DNA from: Anthopleura xanthogrammica
Taxonomy: Eukaryota > Cnidaria > Anthozoa > Actiniaria > Actiniidae
Direction of reading: 5' to 3'
Length of the DNA stretch: 64,000 bases
NCBI GenBank assembly: GCA_964019055.1
Contig: OZ025207.1
Coordinates: 17,015,357-17,079,356, forward strand
A model generated the notes under the pieces. It saw only the letters and a program-made list of their open reading frames with translations, did no database searches and was not told the origin of the DNA. This document shows positions 19,720-29,889 of this stretch, piece by piece (the first letter of the stretch is position 1; each line of letters begins with the position of its first letter). Made by a program: the position numbers and the translations under genes.

Positions 19720-20175
19720 AATCATGCCAAACATTACTTTTAGAATTGCTTGAAATATTCATCAGGTTGAAAAACGTTTTAGCGAAGAATCGCGTGGAAG
19801 GCAATGTACATTCATGAGTTTAACAGCATTGTTATTCGCTCAGCGCGACCCCATTCCACTTTGGGCTACCAACACACTCTCTGGTATATTGTCCTTTGTA
19901 TTCGTACGTTTACGTGCTATAGCTAGTAATACTATATCGATTTATTGAAAACGTTAACGTTTTTATGATGTTTATTTCATTGCCTGATAGCAGATGCAAT
20001 AGTAAAACCAGTGACAATTTTATAAACTTTCCACATCTCCAATTCCGATAACATTCTCAAACCAAGTTTTTTGATAACCTATCCATAACCTTTCTTCCTT
20101 CTTTGCAAAGAGGAGGCTCACAGCAATTCACTAGCAACTGTAACAACTAGTTATATTAATTATATAATTTTATTA

Positions 20176-20469
20176 TCAATGAGACACACCAACATCATAT
20201 GTGTGACCGTTGCAGCTAGATGAAACACTTCCCCATCCACTGTGGGTACAGCTACCAAGTGAGGACTCTGAGCCTGTACATTGCATGTACTGCAGCCATA
20301 CTTTCCCCGTGCCTCGTCCGTCGTACCAATATGCAACCGTTTTGGTAAAACCAAGTTGACGACAAGCAACCTTCGCATCATTCATATCCCAGTAATAATT
20401 ACCATCATCACATACTGTTCCCCATTGACCACTGTGGTAGACTTGTATGAAGCTGCGAACACATTTGAA
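20176..20469 (-). CDS. SRCR domain exon on minus strand, complete
   Basis: Minus frame [87 protein letters not shown], stop TGA. CGCAG|C near 20442 is a possible acceptor that takes a phase 2 donor, matching the signal-peptide exon phase. Paralogs: 3389-3667, 27262-27542, 35484-35781. It belongs to the inverted block 19190-22150. Confidence 0.8.
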   Translation of the reverse strand, partial: FKCVRSFIQVYHSGQWGTVCDDGNYYWDMNDAKVACRQLGFTKTVAYWYDGRGTGKVWLQYMQCTGSESSLGSCTHSGWGSVSSSCNGHTYDVGVSH

Positions 20470-20974
20470 ATCTCTGCATATGGAATGTATGCATTAGAAA
20501 AAATAATTCTTTCTCGTAAAATAGTTTTATTTTCTGAGAAAATGATTATGAGGCATTGACTTTTTGGCTATTTATGAAAAAGGATGTGATAGACCACTCA
20601 AGCAACTTAAGGTTAAAAACGGTAGCAAGTACTTTGATGCTTTCTATTGGAACATTTAAATATCTTCCAGACTGATAAAATAGTCTAAAAAACTGTTTGA
20701 CGATTTTTTTGAGACAAATCATACCGCTATGGTTTCAGAATGGCATATTCCAAAGAATCCATTACGTATTTTTGTCTTTTCCTCGAGCACCTCATGTGCT
20801 ACCATCCTGCTCTGCCAGCTATTCGTTCCTCTGCCTCCAGAACTTGAGCATTTCTACCCATTCTAAGCCCCGAGCTTTCCTTTCCTAATTAATACCAGAC
20901 TTAATTTCTTTCTATTTTTAGACAGTATCGTTCCTTCAAAATTTTCTTTTGTTAACAATAACATTCCCATCCTG

Positions 20975-21180
20975 CGTGTGACGAGCCAACGTTTCCCCAT
21001 CCATTGTGAGAACAGCTTCCAAGTGAAGTTTCCGATCCTAAACACCACATGGCGTACAGGCACACAACCAATATCCTAGAGTTTTGTTAAAAACAAGTTG
21101 TCGACAAGCAACATGCGTATCAGTCCAATTATCAGAACTCCAGTTATCAGCGCACTCTGTTCCTCAGCCATACTTTACCT
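20975..21180 (-). pseudogene. SRCR relic (minus), middle disrupted
   Basis: Minus sense: GAGGAACAGAGTGCGCTGAT start, then DTHVACRQLVFNKTLGYW in one frame, then a break and the end CTTGGAAGCTGTTCTCACAA. It is the paralog of 34990-35190 on plus. Another small SRCR start lies at 21443-21490 (minus). Confidence 0.6.
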
Positions 21181-21254
21181 TTCGTCTTCGATAATACGGA
21201 TTTCGAAGAGTTTGCAAAATCGACATCCCAACATGTCGACATGCAATATCAACA

Positions 21255-21318
21255 TTGTGGTAGAGCATCCGCCTAGAATACGGAGGGTTGTGGGTTCAAT
21301 TCCCATCTGGGGCTCAGA
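21255..21318 (+). repeat. tRNA-derived SINE head, 5'-truncated
   Basis: TGGTAGAGCATCCG (A box, from about 21259) and GGGTTCAATTCCCATC (B box, 21292-21307) are spaced as in a tRNA. The T-arm GTGGG-TTCAATT-CCCAT folds. The 5' acceptor strand is missing and the 3' side runs into a T-stretch (21321-21328), so it is a SINE or tRNA pseudogene, not a tRNA gene. Confidence 0.6.
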
Positions 21319-21766
21319 ATTTTTTTTTGATTTCGTTCAGTATGGTACGATCACATATACATTTCATATTCCATCATCATACGCAAAACCAACATCAAAT
21401 ATCAACATTATTAAGATTATTAATAAGTATTAAGATTATTTGATTAAGTGTTATCACAAACTGTTCCTCGTTGAATGTTGGCGAATTGGTAGGCTTGACA
21501 CTTGGCGGTAACTACGGTTGACTTTCGATTTGTTGTATATGGTCCCCCTAATAATGATTGGATAACTGAGGCGATAGAGAATAGGAAAAAACGTGAAAGA
21601 GAGGAAAATCTTGTGGATGAGAGAGGAAAACCTCACTATATGGTAAAAAGAAAGTATCATAATGAGGATCAAACTACTTGCAGCTATTTTCGGATAAAAG
21701 GCAGCAGCCACTAAACAGTTATTTATATGTTTGACTGTTGGTGGCGTCGTAGAGCAAATTCATGAC

Positions 21767-22147
21767 CTACCACACAAAAGATACCAACTGAGATAACAGA
21801 GCAGCAATAGAATATATGCAAAAAACCTGTAGCCAATATGTATCAGTATGTTGCGGTATGCACGATAGCACACCAGCATCCCATTGATGATTGTTGCATC
21901 GAGAGTCAACATTTCCCCATCTATTGTGAGTACAGCTACCAAGTGTGGCTTCTGTGCCTGTGCATTGCATATAATCCAGCCATACTTTACCCGTGCCTCG
22001 TGCATAGTTCCAATATCCTACAGTTTTGGAAAAACCAAGTTGCCGACACGCAACCTTTGCATCATTCATATCCCAGCTATAATACGAACTACACAATGTT
22101 CCCCACTGACTACTATAGTAGAATTGTATAATGCTGCTTACACTTAA
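21767..22147 (-). CDS. SRCR domain exon on minus strand, terminal cysteine present
   Basis: Minus frame [88 protein letters not shown], then a hydrophobic tail IPQHTDTYWLQVFCIYSI and more to the stop at 21767. DAGV is closer to the classical SRCR ending than DVGV, and LSC restores the sixth cysteine. The sequence just before the domain is a Harbinger insertion edge (about 22150). Paralog: 34196-34550. Confidence 0.75.
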   Translation of the reverse strand, partial: LSVSSIIQFYYSSQWGTLCSSYYSWDMNDAKVACRQLGFSKTVGYWNYARGTGKVWLDYMQCTGTEATLGSCTHNRWGNVDSRCNNHQWDAGVLSCIPQHTDTYWLQVFCIYSIAALLSQLVSFVW

Positions 22148-22149
22148 GA

Positions 22150-23313
22150 GTGATTGTCGGAGAAAACCGGGTAGGTGCAAAAGATGGGGTTCCGCCGATT
22201 TCCACCAAACTTTCAGCGATAAAAGCCTATCCGAATAGATGATGAACTGTGGTATTTAGAGTTTCGACGGGCTTTTATCTTGGGAGTTAGACCACCCCCC
22301 TCGGTTTTTGACGGTAATTGGCCTTCGAGACGCTAAAATCTGAGGCCAAAATTCATTCCGCCGTTTGCCAAAATTACTATTTCTTTTCAAGTTTCGATAC
22401 ATTGCATATGAAACCCATCATATGAAGGAGAAGTTCTGAAGTTTTGAGTCAAATCCGACGAGTTTTGAAATCTTGACCCGGACTTGAACTTTGCTGAATT
22501 TATGCTTAGTCTTACCCACAGGGCCATATATGTGTCCTATGAGTCCATTTGGCAGAGCAAAACACTGGAATTTCAAAGCATGCACTCTCTTGTGTCCATT
22601 GTATACTATGCGCTGATGCTCCCCGGGTCGACATATTGGTCGCACCGTCCCATCTATAAACCCAAAGCAATTTTGGAGAGCAGCTCCTCTTGCAGCAACT
22701 GCATCAGAGTATGCTTGAAGTGCTTGCGGAGATAGGATCTGGTGATTCCACTGTGTAATACGATGGTTGTGTACATTATATATATGGTCAATCACTTGAT
22801 TGCAAACCATGCTCAACACTGGCACTGGCATCCCAAATCTAGGAATCATGTCGCTGTATCTGCATGGGTAGGCTAAACGTCTGAGCAAAACACAAAGGCC
22901 TTCAGTTCCACTTGCGATAGATCGCTGATAGCAAGTAAAACGATCGGGAATTCGGAGGACGTCAGTAAGAAGTTGAATATCAATTTTCCTCACTCGAAAT
23001 TCAGCTAAACATTCTGAATCATTCATGTCATCGAGATCCAGTCTTTGATGATCCTCGTGCATAAAATAAGGATTTTTCGGTTCAAATTCCTCATATAATA
23101 AAAGGAGTTCTTCATCATCCAAAATTCCAGCCGCGTGACTTAAAAGAAAAAGCTCCTGAAGCTCGTGAAAAGCAACCATTGTTACAATTATGGCTGGCCA
23201 CGTCGAGTGTTGCTTAACTCTTCAAATTTCCCGCCGTGAACATCGTTCTCGAACCAGTCTTCGCTCGGACATGAGCGTCGTCGTCATCAACTTCGTCGTC
23301 GATGCTTAAGGTC
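22150..23313 (-). mobile_element. PIF/Harbinger-type element fragment
   Basis: Bounded by SRCR sequence on both sides: the inverted paralog match ends at about 22150 and an SRCR half exon begins at about 23314. Only the 5' transposase exon and flanking sequence are present; no inverted ends were identified. Confidence 0.65.
22418..23179 (-). CDS. PIF/Harbinger transposase, first exon (partial)
   Basis: ATG at 23179 opens MVAFHELQELFLLSHAAGIL. Motifs: a helix-turn-helix-like middle (RIPDRFTCYQRSIASGTEGL, LRRLAYPCRYSDMIPRFG), then FGFIDGTVRPICRPGEHQRI, YNGHKRVHALKFQ and NGLIGHIYGPVG. IDGT holds the first catalytic Asp of the DDE_Tnp_4 fold. The frame ends beyond GPVG at a good donor (GGCCCTGTGG|GTAAGA), so the rest of the catalytic domain should be in a next exon, which I could not find; the last 20 or so codons are intron. 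Harbinger enzymes cut and paste DNA with a 3-bp TWA target. Confidence 0.8.
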   Translation of the reverse strand: MVAFHELQELFLLSHAAGILDDEELLLLYEEFEPKNPYFMHEDHQRLDLDDMNDSECLAEFRVRKIDIQLLTDVLRIPDRFTCYQRSIASGTEGLCVLLRRLAYPCRYSDMIPRFGMPVPVLSMVCNQVIDHIYNVHNHRITQWNHQILSPQALQAYSDAVAARGAALQNCFGFIDGTVRPICRPGEHQRIVYNGHKRVHALKFQCFALPNGLIGHIYGPVGKTKHKFSKVQVRVKISKLVGFDSKLQNFSFI

Positions 23314-23484
23314 TCTACTAAAACTGTTGGATTTTCGTACAGTGGACGAGGGATAGATAAAGTATGGCTGCAGAACATGAAGTGCTCATGCTCAGAGGCC
23401 ACACTTGGAATTTGTACTCACAATAGATGGGGCAACGTTCGCTCTGAGTGCAACGGTCACACATGGGATGTTGATGATCTATGA
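23314..23484 (+). pseudogene. SRCR 3' two-thirds, cut by the Harbinger insertion
   Basis: Frame STKTVGFSYSGRGIDKVWLQ, NMKCSCSEATLGIC, THNRWGNVRSEC, NGHTWDVDDL, stop TGA 23482-23484. The first part up to LGF is missing. One extra cysteine appears (KCSCSE for KCSGSE), GTGKVW is GIDKVW and DVGV is DVDD. Paralog: 1120-1281. Confidence 0.7.
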
Positions 23485-23814
23485 TATATAATTATAAAAT
23501 TACACAGAAAAAATATGTCTTTGCAATAGTTCTTTGCTTATTCCATGTATTTAATAATTCATAATCTCTTTTGGTTGATCATCGTTTTCAAGAGAGGATT
23601 ACTCTGCAAAACTCAAACAACTGAGTTGAAAGTGCTGCCTTTCGTGTTATGTACAAATGGCTGGACTTTCACTGTCTATTGACAATAAAATGTTGCCCCG
23701 TCTTGTATGTAATGAAATCTCATTTAAAATGACATGTGTTACCCTCTTTTTCGTTTTCACTACCTTGTTTAATTGACGTTGATGACATTGATTTTGTAAA
23801 TTTACAGTTGGAGA

Positions 23815-24020
23815 TTGAACAATGGGTAACAGTCTGTGATGACACTCATATGATCTGAATATTGCCAAGGCCGTATGTCGACAACTTGGGTTGACGAGGA
23901 ACGGGTACAATATAGCTTGATAGCATGTATTGTAAAGGTTCAGAGGACTTGCTAGGAGGCTGTTCTCACAATGGATGGGGAAGCGTTTGGCCTGGCTGCA
24001 ACGATCACACCAACAGTCAA
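23815..24020 (+). pseudogene. SRCR relic with internal deletion
   Basis: GGAGATTGAACAATGGGTAA start, worn DDTHMI..NIAKAVCRQLG, then a jump into RNGYNIA and on to SEDLLGGCSHNGWG. The GFxKTVGYW block is lost. It is the paralog of 1624-1790 but with a different deletion. Confidence 0.6.
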
Positions 24021-24150
24021 TTCAAAAAAACGTTGTCGTTGACCGGCCTACGCGACTAGACGGAAAGGTAGAATGGGTAGTAATCACTGAAGCAGTTAAC
24101 TTGTCAAGCAGTTAAACCCCGGGCTTTCAGTATGGGCTGGCGAACATGCA

Positions 24151-24462
24151 CCGTTCAATTATGTAGTCTTCCACAGTGGCCAATGGGGAACAGTGTGTCA
24201 TGCTGGCTACTATAACTGGGATATGAAAGATGCGAAGGTTGCATGCAGACAATTTGGCTTTTCCAAAACTGTAGGAACTTGGTACTCTGGTCAAGGATCG
24301 GGTAAAGTATGGTTAAACAACATGCAATGCACAGGCTCAGAGTCCTCACTTGGAAGCTGTTCTCATGGTGGATGGGGAAATGTATACTCTAGCTGCAACG
24401 CTCACACATATAATGTTGGTGTATCATTATATATATTTACTTGTCATCTAATAGTTGTTTGA
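24151..24462 (+). CDS. SRCR domain exon
   Basis: Frame [92 protein letters not shown], stop TGA 24460-24462. A donor GTTG|GTGTAT at the end is phase 1, and the next SRCR copy at 24886 offers an ACAG|AT acceptor in phase 1, so these two can be spliced as tandem domains. Paralog: 32955-33269. Confidence 0.75.
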   Translation, partial: PFNYVVFHSGQWGTVCHAGYYNWDMKDAKVACRQFGFSKTVGTWYSGQGSGKVWLNNMQCTGSESSLGSCSHGGWGNVYSSCNAHTYNVGVSLYIFTCHLIVV

Positions 24463-24885
24463 ACTGATCACCTTTATCTTTCATAGGGGAAGTCATGAAC
24501 TGGATCTTTGCCATTAATAACACACATTTCTTTTAAATACTAACTGATTAGTTAAGCTTTCCATTCATCAGAAACTATCTGCAAAGATCTCCTCTCGTGG
24601 CTCTTTTGACCACGTAATAAAAGTTTAACTGTGAGGAACATACGCTAATTTATCAGTGCTTAGTTCCAAATATCAATTACCAGTGTTACCTTATATGTAA
24701 TTTTTTCTTTAATTTTATCTTTAATAAGCTTGACTGAAAATACTGTGTTGATAACATTCTTTCTGATAATCCTTGACTAGTCATTAGAGCAACCATACCG
24801 CAAATTTAAGTCAACCAATTATGTCCAATACTTACAAAGAAAACTTGAAGAAGAAAATTGAAATTTGACTCTTTACAGATCAAGG

Positions 24886-25171
24886 TGTCGGCGGCATTAT
24901 ACAAGTTTACCATAGTGGGCAATGGGGAACAGTGTGTGATCTTGGTAACTTTGATATGAATGATGCCAAAGTTGCATGCCGACAACTTGGTTTTACCAAA
25001 ACTGTAGGATATTGGTGGTTTGGACGAGGAACGGGTAAAGTATGGCTATACAACATGCAATGTACAGGATCAGAGTCCTCACTTGGAAGCTGTCGTCACA
25101 ATGGTTGGGGAAGCGTTTGGTCTGGCTGCAACGGTCACACATATGATGTTGGTGTCGTGTTGAAGTATTGA
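24886..25171 (+). CDS. SRCR domain exon, likely spliced to the previous one
   Basis: Acceptor TTTACAG near 24883-24884. Frame [91 protein letters not shown], stop TGA 25169-25171. The second half and following 300 bp are shared with 2869-3365. Phase 1 on both sides of SRCR exons is common in animal SRCR proteins. Confidence 0.8.
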
Positions 25172-25254
25172 TCAGAGAGAAATCTTCATTATACGATCAT
25201 GAGGGCTTTGCTCATATTTGTATTGTATTATATTGTATTTTATTGTATTGTATT

Positions 25255-25287
25255 GAGTAGGAGTAGGAGTAGGAGTAGGAGTAGGAA
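25255..25287 (+). repeat. (GAGTAG)n microsatellite, about 5 units
   Basis: Short version of the hexanucleotide array at 3080-3237, in the same position of the duplicated block. Confidence 0.85.
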
Positions 25288-25415
25288 TATCAATAACATG
25301 TTATGTGATCAAATGCGCAGTACTATATAAAATGTAAAACTAAAGTGTCAATTAAAAATTACCATAACAGTAACGTTGGGTATAATACACTAGGAAAGAA
25401 TAAATCACACTGATC

Positions 25416-25898
25416 ATGCAGAACATGCGATGTACAGATTTCGATTTCACGTTTTTATATTTATTATTGTACATTTTTTACAATGCGTGCAGTAGGCAGA
25501 GCTGTTCACTGTTTGCTCAGATAGTGTTTGTGTCAGGAAGTGCATTTATGAGATTTTTATCGTCATTCAGTTTACAAGGAGGTGAAACGGGAACAGTGTG
25601 CCATGCTAATGGTAACTGGGATATGAATGATGTTAGGGTCGCATGTCGCCAACTTGGTTTCAACAAAACTGTAGGTTTTTCGTACAAGGGACGTGGGACG
25701 GGTAAAGTATGGCTGTATAAAATGCAAAGTTCAGGCTCAGAGTCCTCAATTGGAAGCTGTTCTCACCATGGATGGGGAAGTGTTTCCTCTTACTGCAACG
25801 GTCACATATATGATGTTGGTGTCGTTTTGGTATTATTTGAATCCTCAATTAGATGTATTAATGGAGTTGTGTCTTCTAACTGCAACGGACTAACATAG
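25416..25898 (+). CDS. SRCR domain exon with a lost cysteine and an added partial repeat
   Basis: The frame is open from 25416 but the domain starts at about 25580: [86 protein letters not shown] has Ser where the third cysteine should be. After a short linker a second SRCR end follows in frame (CINGVVSSNCNGLT) before TAG 25896-25898. The 5' leader MQNMRCT is itself a small SRCR fragment, also seen at 3326. Confidence 0.65.
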   Translation: MQNMRCTDFDFTFLYLLLYIFYNACSRQSCSLFAQIVFVSGSAFMRFLSSFSLQGGETGTVCHANGNWDMNDVRVACRQLGFNKTVGFSYKGRGTGKVWLYKMQSSGSESSIGSCSHHGWGSVSSYCNGHIYDVGVVLVLFESSIRCINGVVSSNCNGLT

Positions 25899-26254
25899 CA
25901 TTTACTCGAATTCCGGTTACTCTAGGTAAAACCACCACGAATGGGATCACAGTTAGTGTAGCGATCGTGTGAAATAGTTGATTACTTCATGACTTGCATT
26001 ATGCAAGATTCGTTATATCATACGTCTTCAGATAAACTGAAGTGCACGTTTACATTTTCAAAAAAGAGATATCAGCTTCTTTTTTAAACGATATTCTTTG
26101 CATGTGGTCCATCCTATCCTTTTCCATAGGAAGTCAACCAATCAATGCATCATAATTACTTCCTCAAAAAAAAACTTTTTGGTGTTTTTGTTTCGTATTT
26201 AAAAGACGAAAAAATTTATTTCATCTTTTGTATGAATTCGTTATTCTCAGATTT

Positions 26255-26515
26255 AAGTGTCGGCGGCATTGTAAAAGGGTACCATAGTGGTCAGTAAAAA
26301 TAAAAAAATAAAAAATAATTGTTTTCTAAGGCATACATTCCATATGCAGAGATTTCAAATGTGTCCGCAGCTTCATACAAGTCTACCACAGTGGTCAGTG
26401 GGGAACAGTATGTGATGCTGGTAATTATTACTGGGATATGAATGATGCGAAGGTTGCTTGTCGTCAACTTGGTTTTACCAAAACTGTAGGATATTGGAAC
26501 CTTGGACGAGGAGCA
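26255..26515 (+). pseudogene. Broken SRCR pair: start fragment, then exon cut at 26510
   Basis: A first start (SVGGIVKGYHSGQ, 26257-26295) ends in TAA. A second copy begins at about 26366: [48 protein letters not shown], and is cut at about 26511 by sequence that matches 55858 onward. The second half of the domain is absent. Confidence 0.7.
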
Positions 26516-26663
26516 CAATCGCATTAGATAAGCGGTTAAAGATCGACGGGACGCAGGAAAGCTTTTGCATAGGCGATAAAATATTCATAGCGAGAAGGGT
26601 CGAGATCTCCGAACATCGTGCGAAGTAGAGTGTGCGTAATGCAAAACTACGGAGTTACCTTAA

Positions 26664-26770
26664 GTCTGACACAATAGTCAATGGGGAAAAAATTGCCATT
26701 ATTTCAATTTATATCCCTGGGAAATGAAAAATATTAATGCCAAGGTTGCATGCGACAACTTGCTTTTATT
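26664..26770 (+). pseudogene. SRCR relic, 5' half
   Basis: AGTCTGACACAATAGTCAAT start, then a worn NAKVACDNL block with one base lost from CATGTCGACAAC. The paralog at 55998-56090 is shorter still. Confidence 0.5.
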
Positions 26771-27261
26771 ACAATTAAAATCGGTCTGTTTTGTAATAGG
26801 TCATGAATTCACTGTTCATAAATAACTGATTACTACAGGGTGCTGTCTTTTCTCTTAAAACATGTGCAACTGGTTGGAATCCCACTGTGGCTCTTTTTTT
26901 ACCTTGTAGTGAGGTCCAACAATTCTTTGGAGTATTTTATTCAGCCATATCCTTAACAAATTCTCAAAAAAATCGTCAATCGTCTTTTTCACTGACAGAG
27001 ATTTTAAAATCACAAAACATCAATGTACTTGGAACGGTAGTAGAAACAGGGTTATGATAAATTTGAGAATTTGTCTCTCAAACTTGGAATCATCTTCAAC
27101 CTTTAGTTTGGATGAGTGATCCATTCAATCTTCTACTTAATAGGTAGCCAACTAGTCAATGCCTCATTTTCTCGGAAGGAAAACTTTTTATTGAACATCG
27201 AAGGTGAAACTAGTTTCATTCTGGTTTCACTACATAGATTTCATATTCAGAGACTAATGGG

Positions 27262-27542
27262 TCGGCGGCATTATACAAGTTTACCACAGTGGTCAATGGG
27301 GAACAGTGTGTCATTCGTATAATAACTGGGATATGAATGATGCGAAGGTTGCGTGTCGGCAACTTGGTTATTCCAAAGCTGTAGCATATTGGTACTACGG
27401 ACGAGGCACGGGTAAAGTATGGCTGGATTATATGCGATGCGCTGGCACAGAAACCACACTTGGTAGCTGTACCCACAGTGGATGGGGAAGTGTTTCATCC
27501 AGCTGCAACGGTCACACATATGATGTTGGTTTGTCTCATTGA
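27262..27542 (+). CDS. SRCR domain exon, complete, probable terminal exon
   Basis: Frame [88 protein letters not shown], stop TGA 27540-27542, with AATAAA directly after. It is the paralog of 3389-3667; the following 1.2 kb, with palindrome, TATA box, signal-peptide exon and dead RT piece, is also shared. Confidence 0.8.
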
Positions 27543-27844
27543 TAATAAAATTATATAATTAATATAACTAGTTGTTACAGTTGCAAGTGAATTGCTGTGA
27601 GCCTCCTCTTTGCAAAGAAAGAAGAAGGGTTATGGATAGGTTATCAAAAAATTTGGTTTGAGAAGGTTATCGGAATTGGAGATGTGGAAAGTTTTTTAAA
27701 ACTTCCACTGGTTTTACTCTTGCATCCGCTATCAAGCAATGAAATAAACATTCTAAAAACGTTAACGTTTTCCATACATCAATAAAACGTTTGTCAACCT
27801 GATGAATATTTCCAGCAATGCTAAAATTAATGCTTGACATGATT

Positions 27845-27852
27845 TATAAATA
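27845..27852 (+). promoter_or_regulatory. Candidate TATA box, copy 3
   Basis: TATAAATA 181 bp before the Met of signal-peptide exon copy 3; conserved with copies 1 and 2. Confidence 0.4.
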
Positions 27853-28032
27853 AGTAAATACTGGTTTTATAGAAGAACTGACCAAATATGCACGTTCGAT
27901 ATTGGCTGTCACCACTGCCCATAGTGCATGGCGGCTCCAAAACAAACAAACAAACAAACAGACAAACACCAGCTTATCGACTCTATTGACACGATTAGTG
28001 TCACTGCTCGCCTGCTAGCTCGCCACAATTAT

Positions 28033-28112
28033 ATGTTCATTAGTAAAATGGTTACAGTTTTTGCTTTATTTCTCTTCGTCGACGCCCGATCAGCAGTTCT
28101 CGTAGCCGTGGA
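28033..28112 (+). CDS. Signal-peptide exon of an SRCR gene, copy 3
   Basis: [16 protein letters not shown] then [10 protein letters not shown]; 80 nt to a GTAAAT donor at 28113, phase 2. Nearly identical to copy 1, with a better donor. The next SRCR exon downstream is at about 30110, beyond a dead RT piece, giving a possible 2-kb first intron. Confidence 0.65.
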
Positions 28113-28129
28113 GTAAATGTTTATGCTCA

Positions 28130-28740
28130 GAATATTCACAGAGTATTCAGCTTATGAATATGGAGTAAGAGGAATTACACTTGAGTGGTTCAGGATCTAT
28201 ATCAGCAACCGCAGACAATCTGTTAAGATTGATAATACTGAACTAAGTCTGCAAGTAATCACATATGGTGTTCCTCTGGATCAACCTTAGGGCCCCTGCT
28301 CTTTATACTATATATTAATGACCTACCTAATAACTCTGACAAGCTAAGCTTTCGAATATTTGCGGATGACACAAATATATTTTATGCCAATTCAACTTGT
28401 AGTGAAATTGAAAAAGTACTTAATGAAGAATCTTAAATAGCATGTCATTTAGTACTGTAATATTAACAAATTATCAATTATCAAAAAAAAAAAAAATTAT
28501 TTACTCTTCACATCTCCTCAATTACTATAGGCAATATTCAACAAAAAATGTTTATTAAATATTTAGGAATATATTTTGATGATAACATTAAATGAAATTA
28601 CCAAATTAGACATGTCACTGGCAAACTATCAAAAAAAAGTCTTGGAATAATTAAGAAACTGACGCATTTTGTCAACCTGAAAACTTTAAAGGAGATTTAA
28701 TATACCATAATCTATCCATATGGCTTACTTTCATGGGGTA
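28130..28740 (+). mobile_element. Non-LTR RT fragment, copy 3
   Basis: Longest of the three copies: GVRGITLEWFRIYISNRRQS, then GVP broken by the shared one-base loss, then [17 protein letters not shown] and [20 protein letters not shown], followed by a decayed tail to about 28740. The F-A-D-D catalytic motif is present, but the frame is dead. Confidence 0.75.
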
Positions 28741-28744
28741 ACAC

Positions 28745-29880
28745 GCAAAACATCTGACGAAAAAATCTGACAGCAAGTTATATTTCTTTGTGCGCGAAGA
28801 TATTATTTAGCAAATGCTTGCGTGGATATCACGTAGAAATGGTGTTTGCTGAGAGCTGCAAAAATCCCTAGAAATATATCTGCTTGGAAGGGAAGTTGGA
28901 AGTGAATTTCATAAACGAGCCATTTGCTGTAACGATATGCTCTGTTAGTGGTGTGACACAAAAAATCTGACTGCACCCAGGGATATTTCTTTGTACTTAT
29001 ATAATTGTGTAATTGTGTACTAAAGCGTTGTAAAGGTTTTATCTAGATTCGAGACATTGCTAAGAATACAGAGCACTTTGTAAATCACCTGTTGTAACGC
29101 CCCCCGAAAAAAATCTGACTCAAAAATCTGACACCAACTTCACTCTGGTAGTAAATATGATAATGCAGTATCGTTCTATAATTTAATTCACATTTTGACT
29201 TTCGACAATCTTTTATATTTTAAAATGGCTTGTTTTATTCATCAAGTTACTTATAACGAATCAAAAATTCCACAAGGTTTTTGTACAATTTAAAAACCTA
29301 TAACAGCTGTTCATTCAAATAATACTAGAATTTCTGCTACAAACAATTATTACGAACCATATGCTAGGACCATCTGTACCTAAATTATGGGAAGAAATGC
29401 CATTAAATTGTTAAAATATCACTTCATTTATTCAGTTTGAAAATCTTTCAAGCTCCATTTAATTAATAATCAGTTGTAAATCTATGTAGATATTGTGTTA
29501 GTTAATCATTTAATTTTTGTCTTTTTTAATTTTTGTTTTGTTTTTGGAAGTATTATGTACATCACTCTTGCCATTAATCTGTATAATATTCCAGCTGAAG
29601 TGGTGGTTTACTCGAAAGTTTATACTACTAAAGCCATCACTACACACTAAATTTGTTTATTGTTTATATTTTTCTACTCTTTTCTCGCCGAACTGGGAAT
29701 TCTTTCATCACTGTCCATAGCAGTGACGTAAAACTAGTACGGATTTCGGCAGACTGAAAACAATAGGATTAAGGCTAGCTTCGTACCCTGTTCCTCTTCT
29801 CTTCTTCGGGACCTCGTGAAGTACGTTACCGATTAATACCGAGTGACCCACGATCGGTTCTTAATATTAAACAGACAAAC
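28745..29880. other. Region without supported gene
   Basis: AT-rich sequence. The phrase AAAAATCTGAC recurs about four times between 28760 and 29130, a dispersed short repeat of unknown meaning. No SRCR or transposon coding motif seen. Confidence 0.4.
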
Positions 29881-29889
29881 ATCACGAGA

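Noticed and set aside
21251..21318. tRNA gene
   Set aside because: A and B boxes and T-arm are present, but the 5' acceptor strand and a proper acceptor stem are missing.
28745..29130. Recurring AAAAATCTGAC phrase as a CRISPR-like or tandem array
   Set aside because: Spacing irregular and copies few; the genome is eukaryotic.
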